Notes under the pieces: generated by a model | Seen by the model: only the letters and a program-made list of their open reading frames with translations | What the model was told of the DNA's origin: nothing | The model's database searches: none | Position numbers and translations under genes: made by a program | NCBI GenBank assembly: GCA_032209605.1 | Contig: JASFXZ010000001.1 | Span: 2,170,001 to 2,234,000, forward strand | Source of the DNA: Mactromeris polynyma | Lineage: Eukaryota; Mollusca; Bivalvia; Venerida; Mactridae | DNA length: 64,000 nucleotides | Direction: 5' to 3' | Part shown: positions 38,201 through 53,200 of the stretch, piece by piece | Position numbering within the stretch: the stretch's first letter is position 1 | How the letters are laid out: each line of letters opens with the position of its first letter

Positions 38201-41200
38201 ATTTTCCTCCACATGTGGAGAAGTTGCCGGCTCCTTGTGGAAGGGTAAGTTAGTACTGGTAAGAATTCAGTCTAGGAAAAACTGGTTAGGTGAACCGGCC
38301 GCCGTATATAACTGAAATATCGTTGAGAAACGGCGTTAAACCCGATGAAACTGACAGTCACATCATGTTTAATATTGTCTGCTCTGATACACATGTGGGA
38401 AGTTGTCAGCTACCTTCGCAGGACCTTGTCAGTACTAATTGATAATCCAGGAAAAATGGTTAAGCCAGCGGACCACCATACATACATACTTAAAACTATA
38501 AAATTACCTTCAAGTGGATGTTTATAATAAGGATGTGTGTGTGTGTCAATACCAAGGCTGATGTCTGCATTACAGAATATCAGTAGTTCAATTACTATAA
38601 TTGTGTGTTGAATTTTACATCACACAAGCAATCTTTTGTTACTTGGAGACATAGGTGATATAGTGTTGCCACAATGTGATACCAGACAGTGGACAATTAT
38701 ATGTATATTAGAGCTGTTTACTTTGCTTATAAATGTATGTATCAGTGCTAGGTCTGCCATTTTTTTTACCGATAGCTGTTGTTTATCTTACAGGTATAGA
38801 TGGATATCAGTTCTAAAGCTATTGTTTATCTTGCAGGTATAGATATTGGTACTAGACCTTATGTTTATCTTGCAAGTACAGGTATCAGTAATAGAGCTGA
38901 TGTTTATCTTGCAAGTACAGGTATCAGTAATAGAGCTGATGTTTATCTTGCCAATACAGGTATCTGTACTAGAGCTTATGTTTATCTTGCCAATACAGGT
39001 ATCAGTACTAGAGCTGATGTTTATCTTGCAAGTACAGGTATCAGTACTAGAGCTGATGTTTATCTTGCCAATACAGGTATCAGTACTAGAGCTGATGTTT
39101 ATCTTGCAAGTACAGGTATCTGTACTAGAGCTGATGTTTATCTTGCAAGTACATGTATCAGTACTAGAGCTGATGTTTATCTTGCAAGTACAGGTATCAG
39201 TACTAGAGCTGATGTTTATCTTGCCAATACAGGTATCAGTACTAGAGCTGATGTTTATCTTGCCAATACAGGTATCAGTACTAGAGCTGATGTTTATCTT
39301 GCAAGTACAGGTATCTGTACTAGAGCTGATGTTTATCTTGCAAGTACAGGTATCAGTACTAGAGCTGATGTTTATCTTGCCAATACAGGTATCAGTACTA
39401 GAGCTGATGTTTATCTTGCAAGTACAGGTATCTGTACTAGAGCTGATGTTTATCTTGCAAGTACATGTATCAGTACTAGAGCTGATGTTTATCTTGCAAG
39501 TACAGGTATCAGTACTAGAGCCGATGTTTATCTTGCAAGTACAGGTATCAGTAATAGAGCTGATGTTTATCTTGCAAGTACAGGTATCAGTAATAGAGCT
39601 GATGTTTATCTTGCCAATACAGGTATCAGTACTGGAGCTGATGTTTATCTTGCAAGTACATGTATCAGTACTAGAGCTGATGTTTATCTTGCAAGTACAG
39701 GTATCAGTTCTAGAGCCGATGTTTATCTTGCAAGTACAGGTATCAGTACTAGAGCTGATGTTTATCTTGCAAGTGCATGTATCAGTACTAGAGCTGATGT
39801 TTATCTTGCAAGTGCAGGTATCAGTACTAGAGCTGATGTTTATCTTGCAAGTACAGGTATCAGTACTAGAGCTGATGTTTATCTTGCAGATTCATGTATC
39901 AGTACTAGAGCTTATGTTTATCTTGCCAATACAGGTATCAGTACTAGAGCTGATGTTTATCTTGCAGATACGGGTATCAGTTCTCAAGCAGATGAGGAAG
40001 AAGGTGAAGGAGAAGCTGATGAAGACACTACGATCTCTGAACCATTTAAAAATCTCATAGCCGAACAGGAAGAGAAGAAAGAGCTGGAAAAGAAAGTTCC
40101 AAAAAAGAAGAAGAAAAAGAAAAAGTAAGTATGGAAACTATTGACATGACAAGAGGTGGAAGTGTAGTTCGTGTAGGAGAGCAAAGCTAGCTTACTCTTG
40201 TTGTATGTGACATAATCAAGCTGCTTAATTAGTGTTGTCAAAATGTGAATCACCTTGGACAATATAATTCATTGAACCTGTCATCGAAAATTAATTCTTT
40301 GTGCAGTTCGACACTCATTGTTAATCGATCAGTTTGGAATCTTCTCAATGGAATTACTTTTGCCTATAATAAGGTCAACCTACTGAACAAACAGCCTTCA
40401 TTCATTTCATTCATATCAATTATTGACTTAATTGTTCGATTTTAATACAATTTTAATACAATCCTAAGCTCTTAAATATATTGGGTTTAAAGTCACCAGC
40501 TGAAATGATTATATGCTTGCGTAATAGTCTACTTGCCATTGTATTCTGCGAAACAACATTTTTCAATATTTATTTGAATAATACAATGTTAGGGAAGGGG
40601 TGGATTATAAATCCATATAGTTCCATACATGTATGAATATTTTCTTCTATGTTTTATATATTAATATTAAAAATCTAATTATGCAATAACAAAGGTGAAT
40701 ACATTTTCAGTCATCAAGTTCTAGTATTCAGATGATTGTAATGCTCAGCAATGCATTCTGTAATTCACTTCTGTTCACAATGACCACTTAAAATATATAT
40801 CTTATATATATCTGGAAGAAGCATATATCTAAGACCCTAATTATTGCTTTCCTTAACTCTGCCTGGTTTTAATTATAATACCAGTTCCAGCTGTTTTAAT
40901 AGCCATTATTCAGCTATATTCCAAATGTCAAAAAGAATTTATTTTTTCCAATTATAATATAAAATTATCAATAAATATGAAAAAAACTATTTGGTTTAAG
41001 GTCAAGTTAAGAGAAAGGAACAATTTTTAGCCAAAAATTTCTTTGTCATGCAGTCTATTAATTAATCTCTGTACTTTTTACTTTTATTCCTAATATTTTG
41101 CTGTAATTGCTAATCTTTTTCCCAATTTCAGCGTTTAACACGCAAAAAATCCAAATTTGAAGGGTACGGGGGTCATCTTCCCTAAATAGCCAAAATATCC

Positions 41201-44200
41201 AAATGTTGATTCAATAACATTTGTGTGTATGGTTGATGAGCTTATTAAGAGACAAAGAGTATAATATCTATTAAATACTGGACAGATAACAGGGACTAAA
41301 TGAGAGGTTTTTTGTCTTGTCCGTCCGTCCGTCTGTCTGGTAGCTAAATTTTTTTTTATGGTTCATTTTCAACTGCTGGTCAGACTTCGATGAATTATGT
41401 GTGATATTTATAAGGTGTTGTTGTATATATATAATAATCTAGCCTTTTTTATGGCAACTTTGGGGCCGATATTGGGCCCCCATCCCCAAAGAAAAAAGTA
41501 TAATATTCTTCCCCTATTTAGAAAGAAAATTCCCTTTCAGTAAAATTATTTAAAAATTTAGCCTTATAAATACCCAAATTCGGTGGTTCATGATGCAAAT
41601 TTCCCCTATCAAAAGGTCCCACCATACTTCCCCAAAAACTTTCATGTTCCTACATATATCTTATAACTATACATGTATACTGTTTCATTCAGTTGTATAT
41701 ATTGTAATTGGTACATTTATTTAAAAAGCAGCTGGTTAGTTTGTATTGTCGGTTTTTATTTACTTGAGAACAGTTGTAAGCAAAGAGTGAATTGATTAGC
41801 CAATGAAAACATTTGTTACAAAATATTGACCAATAGATATTGTGTACACAATAACAGTACATGTATTCTCAACTTATTTTGAATCAACATTACATGACTA
41901 TGTCCCATACTGCAGAAGGTGAATGAACAGAAAGTTCGAATTTCATGATTGTATATAATTCCATGGTAGATTGTCTTTGTATGCCCTGCTAAAAAGTTGT
42001 ATCCAAGTACTTAAAAAGCATCATATGTGTACAATCCATTATAATTTTTATTTAGGCCATTTGTGTAAATTTTTCATTTCTCTTAACTTGACCTAAAATT
42101 GTTTTCAATTCTTCTCCGTTTAATTTTATCAAATCTAAAAATCTAAGCAAAATTTTTAAAAAGGTAAAAATATCTCAAATATCGTCTAGAAATTGTTTGC
42201 GGGGGATCACAACCAAACTATTTTTTAACAATGGCCCTACTTTCTCTTTAATTGAAATTTTTAAATTTTCTTTTGTCATTTCAATGAAGTCTTCAGGTAT
42301 AATTATAGAGTACAATGTAGCATGTCATGCTAGTACAAACATTATTCAATAAATCATATCCTGCAAACAATTACGTATAATTATATGTATTGAATTGTGT
42401 AACCTTATTGAATTTTTTTATTACACCGATAATATAATTGCACAGTATAATAAGACCAGTCTGCTATTATAATAAACACTTCCAGTCTGTATGGTCTAGT
42501 GAAATTACTGTGTTATATTGCAATGTTGAAATTTTAATGAAATAAACATTTCATAAACATGTACTAACATGGTTTTGCTATTTGCTTATCGAGGGCTCAA
42601 CGCAACACTGTCATAACTCGTAAATACATAGGAGTAACGACAGTGTTGCTTTGAGTCACTAGATATCGGTGTTATGTTAACGAATCAAATCTTATGTTAG
42701 CCACCAAAGCAATTTCTCTTTAACCGAACAATGTTTGTAACCTTGACGCAGATTGGTTAACCTTTCGATAAAGTACCGTTAACCTTACCGAAATCCACTG
42801 AATTTCAGTGAATTTACAAAAATCCATTTTGGATCTAGAGTGACTATTAATCGTAACATCTCGGCATTTTTTTATGTTGCGCAACAAATCTTAACCGTCA
42901 AATTGCGCCGACCATCTTTTTTCAAGATATGTCTTGTTTACTTTTTCAGGTGGCTCTATATTTGTCTAATGAACTGTAAATATGATGTCGGTAAGTGATA
43001 TTGTTTTCTACAATGATTTATTTCTTGTAAAATTTGACCAAGACCTACCTAAACACATTGTTTATATGCTGTATCCCGTCCAAACCACACAAATGTCCCA
43101 GATTTTGTGGTTATTCTGTACAGTGTTCTTTGTGTGAAAAAATCCAACTTAACAACCCATTTCTTCCTTGGTACCCAGACTATTCATAACAAAGAAATGA
43201 TATGCATGAATATCCATTAACATTTTTCAACCGATGAAATGGACGATAACAAAAAAGAAGCAATCTCCTTTGTGAAGAGTTATCCGCAAATTCGTTCAAA
43301 TGTCAGCCTAACACTATTCAAAAGCCGCAATCTCATTGGATTGCTCAGAACCGCGATTTCATCCGTAACTCCTCGGCAATTTGCGTATCACATGAGGTGT
43401 TTGTCATGCGACCAATCAAGCGGCTGGGTTTCACCTCATTAATTATCAATGAGTAAGGGATTTTTACAGTCAGTTTCCCAGGGTATCAATTATGTTATAA
43501 ATAAATAGCCTGGGTACTGAGGATGAACCCATTTGTAATGAAGAATCGTCTTGGTAAAACACCATATTTACTTCAGATAATTATATGTTTTCAATGCTGG
43601 TAGTTTAGTCTTCTTTGCTATGATTAATTACCCTTTCCTCTTTGAAAGCAATTTCCGTAACATGAATTTAATATCTTGGATGTATTTTAATTTCAGTACG
43701 GAAAGTTTCTAGGAAATTTGGCTTCAAGGAAGTGTCGGATGATGATGATTGGACGTTATATTGGACAGATTATTCTGTTGCCTTGGAAAGAGTTATGGAC
43801 ATGAAAAAATATCAGGTAATTGGTTGTTCCGTACTGATCATATTTTCTCAGGTGGATAATCAACCTATCATAAATATACTGAAATTTATTTCGAATAATA
43901 CAGATTTATATTTCAACTTTCATTTTATACCAAAAATATGAAAATTGGATCACTGCTTTAATTTTTATCGCTATTACAATATCAAGGTGCAGAAGTAAGC
44001 TACAATATGATGATGTCACATCAAAATGTACATAATTCTTAAAAAAAATCTCCAAATGGAAAAAAAAATGCAATACTTATCAATATTTCCTCGTTCGTTA
44101 CATTGTATAAATCACATATCGAGGGCTCAACGCAACACTGTTGTAACTACTATGTATTTATATATGACAGTGTTGCGTTGAGCCCTCGATATAAGCCTCC

Positions 44201-47200
44201 AAATCACTTTTTGGACAAAGCGCTTATACATGATGTTATTACCAAGGTCACTAATACAGGTATTGTCATAGCCGCGCTCATATGTTTTCATGAAATGTAG
44301 GTCTCTGGTTTTCTCTTTAACATTTACATCAAAGGTTTTATTTTGATGTGATCATGTAGTATATCTTTGTTTCCTTATTTCAGAAAATCAACCATTTCCC
44401 TGGCATGAGTGAGATTTGTAGGAAGGATTTATTGGCCAGAAATATGAACAGAATGCTGAAAATGTTCCCCAAAGAATACAACGTCTTCCCTAAAACTTGG
44501 TGCCTTCCTGCTGAGTATGTTAAGTTTATTGCTCAGTATTATATGTGTTCTGATGTTATAGAACTTGAGACCTTTTACTATACCAGGCTTGAGAATTTCC
44601 CGCAGATTCATGGAAATACGCGGACTTGTTTTTGAGACAATTTAATGTCTTAGATGCTTAAAAGCCAGGAGCTTCAGCAGCCCCCTGGACCCCTTGCCGA
44701 AATTTCAGCTGATTTGGAAATTTTTCATTCTCATGCCCGCTATGGACAGTCTATATTTGCATCTAGTACCTAGGTTAGGTAGATGAAATAGTGATCAGTT
44801 TATCTCACCTTTCCTGTGCGGTCTACCTTTTAAGATTGAGTGGATGTAGTACTTTTAAAGTAATATTCTCTTTTGTCTTCTTATTATAGTTACGGTGATT
44901 ATCAAGCATATTGTCGTCAGAAGAAGAACAAAACTTACATATTAAAACCCGAGTCTGGATGTCAGGGTCGTGGAATTTGGGTCACGAAAAATCCCAAAGA
45001 TGTGAAACCTCACGAACATATGATCTGTCAGCAATACATGTCTCGAGTAAGTATATTTTATCATGATCTGTCATAGATATAAGCTCAATTGAGTGTATTT
45101 CATGGTGGTTAGTTATCGATATACACTGCCATCCAAAAGTTTCTTCACACATGAATATTTCGAATTTCATTACTATTTTATGCAGAATTTCAAATAAGAT
45201 AACTATGAAGTAAAATTATTCATGACTACTGTATGATTTACAATGAAATGCATTTGGAAATGCTTTCGAAAAGCTACGTATATTTCCAACAAAAGTTATT
45301 GAATTGAAATGTCAGTTACAAATAGCCATTTAGATCATGTCTAATTCTTGCTGCATTGTAGCATTACTATTCAACCAAACAGTTTGCTAAATATATTAAT
45401 GTACAGTAAAACCCCACTTAAAGGTGCTGAACTCCAGATTGAAAACAAATCGTCGTTTTTGCAATTCCGCAAAATATGTGTAGTTGTATCATCATACACG
45501 TAAATAAAAGCTGTAGATGGTGAATATTTGAATAATTTAAAGCAATTAGGCTAATTAAATCGCCGTCGTAATATCGAGCAATCGGAGTTTTCCAGTTTAA
45601 AAATACCGCGGAGTTCCCATCCAGCATGCACCTCACGAGTCACATGATCAATTTGCAAAATAAACATACACAATGGCGTGATCCACTACTGACATCGAGG
45701 AGATGATTGTTCAGTGATTATTTATTTTCGTTGCGTGCAAATAAATAGTAAGTGACTTATAGCTACCTTGTTTACTGCATTTATTCTTTTCTTTGCGCTG
45801 ATGAATTGTTTGAATGACAGAGACGTTCCGAATGTGCTTGAGCTCAATGTTTACGGTTCTATTTTTAGATTTACAGGGTAGACTAACCCTAGTAAAATTT
45901 TCGATGGAAAAATACGAAAAACTACGCTATGACAATGTTTCGCAAGTAATGATGAATGAAAGTAATAATATTTTAGAGCTTTACGTGCAACAATATCAAG
46001 ATTTTGTAAATATTTGACAATTTTCTTTTTTTTTGCTCGCTCGTCAATCTGGAGTTCAGCACCTTTAAAGGCTACCTCAACAATAAGACCACAATATTAA
46101 AAACACTATTTTCAAGTCCATTTTGCTCTTTATTTAATCTTTATATTAAGACCACCTCAATAAAAAGACCAGTTTTAAAGTGCCAAGGGTGGTCTTGTTA
46201 TTGAGGTTTTACTGTACATTCTGAAATGTTTGTTTTAACTTTGTCTCTCCCAACATTTAAGTTGACCTGTTTTCATGAATATTTTTTATTTCAGCCATTA
46301 TTGATAGATGGTTTCAAGTTTGATTTAAGAATCTACACACTTGTTACTTCGTGTGACCCCTTGAGAATATTTGTGTTCAAAGATGGCCTTGCAAGGTTTG
46401 CCACCAATAAATATATGGAGCCTACCCATGGAAATATTGTAAGTCTTGTTATTAGTTATTAACTGAAAAAGAAGACTTTTTTTCCGACTTTCATTATGTA
46501 TATATTTCTAAAATATTAGAAATTGTTATTGGAATAAAATCCATATTGTGCAATCAGTGGTTACAAGAAATGTATTGATCTATGATACTTCAATAAAAAA
46601 AGCACATTTTTAGTCCTGGAAAACTTGTTTATGGCACATCTACTTTCTACACTTTCTTGGGTGGGTTGGTGGGTCAACTTTTAAAACATGATTTGATATT
46701 TTAGATTATTAGTCACCAAAATCCTGCTCAGAAGTACACTTAAATTGAGTCAAGGCCTGTATGGGTGGTAGTCACAAACTAACACTTTTTTTAATTATGG
46801 CCAATCATGTTGATTTTATTGAATGGAAATTACAGAGTCATTTTAACTGTCTTAATTGAGGAGCTGGCAATTAATGTCTTGCTCCATTAATGAATTGCTT
46901 TTCTGCACATTTTTGGTACCAGTTTTCTGATATATTCTGTTTCTTTGGCTTCAAACCCAAGGCACTCATAGATTACGACACCGCTTCCAGAAATGGAAAT
47001 TAAATATTTCATGTATTGACTATTATGTCACAAAAAATATGTCATAGACAGTTTAAGTTTATGTTTTGTTTTTGAATAATTTATATACGAATATATACTT
47101 AGGAATTTTAGGGTAAGATATGGGAGAATACTCTAAAATGGCTCTGTGTGGGTTTGCCCTGTTGTGTTGCCTACTCGCAGCTGTTCTTTCTTTTTCTTTT

Positions 47201-50200
47201 GATGTACTCAGCTTAAATTTTATATAAATATACCCCTGTTATAATAACTGATATTGTTTTTATCAGGACAATGTCTACATGCATCTAACAAACTATGCTA
47301 TAAACAAACACAGCGAGGATTTTATTCGTGATGATGAGGCCGGGAGTAAACGAAGAATAAGTACTACAAATAGATATATGGCATCGAAAGGATATGACGT
47401 GGATAAAATGTGGGCAGACATTGATGACGTTATCATTAAAACGTGCATATCAGCACATTCAGTATTAAAACATAACTATCGCACATGTTTTCCTAACCAT
47501 GTTAAAGGAAGTGGTTGTTTTGAAATTCTTGGATTTGATGTGATTCTTGATAGAAAACTGCGACCGTTTGTGATAGAGGTAATGTATTTTGTACTTTATT
47601 TCTGGATGTTTCTAGCATATTCTGTGTTCAGACAATTTAAAGTGTGAAATGCTTCTGTTTTATATCATGTAGTAAATATGCTTTTTTCAGCCACAGTCTG
47701 AGCTTTACAATGGTCTCTATATATTCTTGTCTAAAATACAGTCTCCACAATGCTCTCTGCATTAGTCCCTGTATGTACCATCTCTACAATGCTGTCTGCA
47801 TTAGGTCCTTTCTACATAATCTATACAACATTCTCTGCATCAGCTTCTGTGTATACCATCTCGACAATGCTCTCTGCATCATCACCTGTCTATATCATCT
47901 CCACAATGCTCTCTGCATCAGCACCTGTCTATACCATCTCCATACAGCTCTCTGCATCAGCACCTGTCTATACCATCTCCACAATGCTCTCTGCATCAAC
48001 ACCTGTATATACCATCTCCACAATGCTCTCTGAATCAGCACCTGTCTATACCATTTCCACAATGCTCTCTGCATCAACACCTGTGTATACCATCTCCATA
48101 CTGCTCTCTGCATCGGCACCTGTCTATACCATCTCCATACTGTTCTCTGCATCAGCACCTGTCTATACCATCTCAACACTGCTCTCTGCATCAGCACCTG
48201 TCTATACCATCTGGACACCTGTTTGTACCATCTCCACCATTCTCTGTTCATCTGCTCTAATCTTAACTACTGCCCTGACAATTCTCTCAGGACCTGTATA
48301 CATCATCCCCACACTGCTCTCTGCATCTGTTCCAGTCTTAGCTACTGCCCTTGCCACAATTTACTCGAGACCTGTCTGTGCAATCACCTTAATGCTCGAG
48401 ATATGTATCACCTCTTGTCCTACCTACAATCTCCACAATACTCTCTGTGTCAGTTCCTGTCTAATATTTGAATAACATTCTCGTGCATATTTGCTTTATT
48501 TGTGATATAATCACCAATACATATTATTGTAGGTGAATCATTCGCCTAGTTTTAACACTGATTCTGAGTTGGATAGGGAAATCAAAGGTGCACTCGTCTA
48601 TGATACTCTACAGCTGGTCAACTTTGGTGCTTGTGATCGACGCAAATGTATAGAGGAAGAGCGTAAACGAATTAAAGATAGGTTATTGGGTAAATCCAAC
48701 AGGAAAGATACAAGGTATTGTGATGATATTATTAGTGTATTATACAAGGTATTGTGATGATATTATTAGTGTATTATACAAGGTATTGTGATGATATTAT
48801 TAGTGTATTATACAAGGTATTGTGATGATATTATTAGTGTTTTATATATATTCAAGATATTGTGATGATATTATTAGTGTATTATACAAGGTATTGTGAT
48901 GATATTATTAGTGTATTATACAAGGTATTGTGATGATATTATTAGTGTATTATACAATGTATTGTTATGATATTATTAGTGTATTATACAAGCTATTGTG
49001 ATGATATTATTAGTGTATTATACAAGGTATTGTGATGATATTATTAGTGTATTATACAAGGTATTGTGATGATATTATTAGTGTATTATACAAGATATTG
49101 TGATGATATTATTAGTGTATTATACAAGGTATTGTGATGATATTATTAGTGTATTATTAGTGTTTTAACGGCCTCATCTATGACATTCCATTGTTGCCAA
49201 CTGAGAAGGTCATGCTCTCATACAGTAGTTGATCTAATGATGTGTGTGTGACAGTGTTTCATTAACATTAAGAGAAATATTGTCAATACAGGGGTGTCAA
49301 TAAGAGCTGGGAGCTGGTAAAATTAACGAGTAACATCACCCGGCTACTTATCTTGTATGAGAGATCATAATTAAGGGTGTACCCCAAATCCCCCACCTAC
49401 TTTTGATGATTTCCCTGCTAATTCAAACATTAGTTACACCCCTGTAAATATATATATAGACTTTAACCTGATAAGTAGGAGCCACTTTCTTCTATAAAAA
49501 TGTCAATATTTTAAGATGTAAGGTAATCCTGAAAAATATGTGTATATGGTACCCCATATGACCCAACAAAATTTGTCCAAAAATGCAATTTATTTTTGGC
49601 TCTTCTCTGCAATATTTTTCATGTCTCTAAGTGAAAACAGAGAAACCTAAAATAATCAACTTGCCTCAGACACTGTGGTTAGGGGTATGGCAAACATACC
49701 TCTTTTGAGGATGACTAGATATTTTTCAGCATGTAACTTTATATGCCACATTTTGCTGGGCTGTCTTTTGACAATCTTGGAGGCTAAAAATTGGCCCCTT
49801 TCACCAGACAGAAGAATATATATTTTCCCCCAAATTTGGGTCAAAATTCCCCTACACAACAAAAAAGAAAATTAAATTTGTGTTTTTCCGATCAAAACTC
49901 TCAAACACGAGAAATAGAGCTCTTGACTTTTATATACATTTTGGAATCAGAATTTGCTATTGTTGAAATGTGAAATTTACATTAAAATGTGTTTTGGTAT
50001 TGATTCTTGGATTGAAAAATTCCCCTTTTTTAGAAAAAAACGACGCAAAATTCCCCTTTCTCACGTCCCCGACCCCATTTCCCAAAAGTAGAAACACAGC
50101 CCTTCAGCCAGTAGTTGCATATGACAGATTCCATTTAAGAGTGTGGAATTAGGTACCAAAGACAAATAATAGTTTGTATAAAAAAAATCAGGATTTTTTT

Positions 50201-53200
50201 TAGTAAATGACAAAATTGTGATAATATAGTGTCAAAAAACTGAAAAAAAAAATTCTATCACGTTTTATTTGCTTTTAAATCGAATTTTAAATTTCGGGTT
50301 GCTAATGTCATTCTTTGACTGAATATTTGACGGAAATTTTTATGTTCACAACTTCAAAAAGTTTGAAAATTAAAGAGATTACCTCCATTAAATTAATAAC
50401 CAAATTATTAAAGTAACAAATTATTTAAAACTATATCAAAAGTAAGTATGATGTCTGCAAAGAACATTTCAAATACAGGTTTATGCAACTTTTTTTATGT
50501 TGATATCGTCATTTTTTGACGGAAAAATTGTTGCTAACATAATATTTTGACGGAACAATGTTTTAGCAAACATAATTTTTGACGGACCAATTATATGCCA
50601 ACATAATTTTTTGACGGAACAATATAAAAGAATACTTAAAAACCCATTCACTGCTAGTGTTGATAATCAGCTACATGTATGTTGCCCTTAACCCATTAAC
50701 TACCTATGCACATGCTATGGTGCTTTGTAACATAGTACTAGGGTAGACGTTTTTTTTTCACACTTCACCGTATTGGGTTGGGGAAGTCTCAGAACAATGT
50801 ACAGTGGATGTAAACATACATTGTAGGTCCCTAAATCGATGGAAGTTTCGTCAAACGAAAATAATTGACATTTTGGTGCCAATATATTATTTAGTGTCTG
50901 CATACGGAAGAGTTTGGAAATCTAACAGCTAGAGTGTCTTAAGATGATGCGAGTTGGTATCCGCCCGATCTGTATCATAGCTGTTTGCAATTCATGCTTT
51001 GGCATGGAAAGAGCCCGAGGTAATAAAACTTCAAAGCGTTCTCTGTGCTCAAAATTCAGTTTCATTTACAAGCTTCAGTACTGTAAATTTTGACTCAACA
51101 AAACATTCAATGCAAGAGGTTAGGCTTTATTTCAGTAGATATACAACTTTGATGAATATCTGTTGTGTAAATTGAAATGAACTAAAGATGATATGTTGGA
51201 CCTTTTGCATCAGTTATTTTGTTGACTTAATATAAACAATATGTAATACTAAACATAACGCTGCATCATAAGCAGATCTTTATTAAGAATGCAGAACATT
51301 TGAAATAATGTGGAACATCTGATGAAAATGTTTTTAGAATTTATAGTAAATTCTCGATCCCAGAAGGGAAAGTGATGGCTCTCCAATCTGGTCATCAATG
51401 TCACTCCAGCAAAGGAAGAATGGCTTCTCTTCCAAGGTATAAAATTTAGCTTTGGTTTTATGTGCCCGGTAAAACTGAACCCATAGTCCATAGGTCGATT
51501 CTGTAAACTCTTCAGGCTTTTGGACAACCTGCAAAAGTAAATTATGGACATACATATATGTATTGTAAAGTCTGTGTACTAAATAATAAGTAACAAGTTT
51601 CTGATATATTCTGTTTGTTTTTTAAATCTATTAACTCAGAATTTGAGGAACTGTAGAATGCAGAACTTTCTAAGTTAAAACATATAAGAGACTGTTATTT
51701 AAAGATGACATTTCAGCATCTAATTGCAGAGCAATTTATACAAGTTTCTGATTTAAGATTAATTGCTAAACCCTGGAACATAGATTTTATAATTACACGA
51801 CTATATGTTGTCTTGTTTATATGCATACTCCAGAAAGGTTATATAATATTGGTTAAATTATTAGGAAATAAACCAAAAAATTAAGTGCAATTCATATCCA
51901 TGGGCTAATCCAGAAATAAATATACTGGGAAGCATTTTCTTTGTACTTCCACCCAATCTTTGTGTATATTGTGAACGCTGGAGCAGCTCTTAAAAAGAGA
52001 CAAGCCAAATGGAAGATAATAAGAGAAAGGAATAAACATAACATACATGTAACATAGAACTCAAAGTAACACAATGACAAACTTGAAACAAAGTCAACAG
52101 AGGAACTTTATCTTACAAGAGCTTTTAAACTTTCAGAACCATGCCTGACCAAAACGTTTGTTCCTACAGCAAACCTGCACACAGCAAGATATACATTAAC
52201 AATCCCATACTAGTATATTAAGCAAATAATACAGTGCTCCCAAAAAGTTCTTGGACAACCGTTAAGTTTTCCTACAAGTATCATGTTAAACCCTGTTTAA
52301 TTTCAACTTCAATACTCTTTTTATGTATTATTCGGTATTATTCGGTATTAAGAGTAACCGCATTAACTGTTACAAACGTCGTTTTTAGGTGCTCAATAAT
52401 CATCGATTTATGTAATGGATTATGCAACACTGCTCACGCCCCCTAGCACTGACCTAAGCTATCTTCCATTTTCAAAGTGGTATTCTATTTCACAATTTAA
52501 TATGTTGAGATCCCGAAGGACCAATAAGTATACCAACACTGAGATGATTTAGTATTAAGAGCTGATTTATAAACAAACCTGTTAGAGGCTGGGCTAGTTG
52601 TCTGGCTTTGGTCTGGGCAGACTCTTGGAGCAAATGTAGGGGTTGCCATCTGCTCTTGGTCTTTGCAGCATATTTGGTCTGGGTGTTTTGTATTGGCAAT
52701 TACCGGGACTTCCGTCTGAGCTTCATCTTGAGTGAATGAGGGGAGCCGAGTCTTGACAACTGGTTCGCATGTCTCTTTACCAACTGACTGGCCTACATCT
52801 CGACTGTCTGACTGGGTTGAGGCTTGACCAACTGACTGGCTTACATCTTGACTGTCTGACTGTGTTGAGGCTTGACCAACTGACTGGCTTACATCTTGAC
52901 TGTCTGACTGGGTTGAGGCTTGGTCAACTGACTGGCTTACATCTTGACTGTCTGACTGGGCTGAGGCTTGACCAACTGACTGGCCTACATCTTCACTGTA
53001 TGACTGGGTTGAGGCTTGACCAACTGACTGGCTTACATCTTTACTGTCTGACTGGGCTGAGGCTTGACCAACTGACTGGCTTACATCTCGACTGTCTGAC
53101 TGGGTTGAGGCTTGACCAACTGACTGGCTTACATCTCGACTGTCTGACTGGGTTGAGGCTTGACCAACTGACTGGCTTACATCTTTACTGTCTGACTGGG

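Noticed and set aside
43239..43442. Small gene in TTLL intron 3
   Set aside because: The frame lies within a MITE-like inverted repeat and has no recognised domain.
45814..46017. piggyBac transposase remnant
   Set aside because: 67 codons only, with no DDD-type motif. The element is too short to be autonomous.
47895..48475. Protein-coding reading of the intron 8 array
   Set aside because: TTLL exons 8 and 9 join directly in phase 0 at the conserved FVIEVNHSPSF motif, so the array is intronic.
52497..52578. Transposon exon 3 read through to the stop at 52497
   Set aside because: A phase-matching donor at 52579 and three further phase-consistent exons ending at 51334 give a more protein-like C-terminus. 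An unspliced form stays possible.
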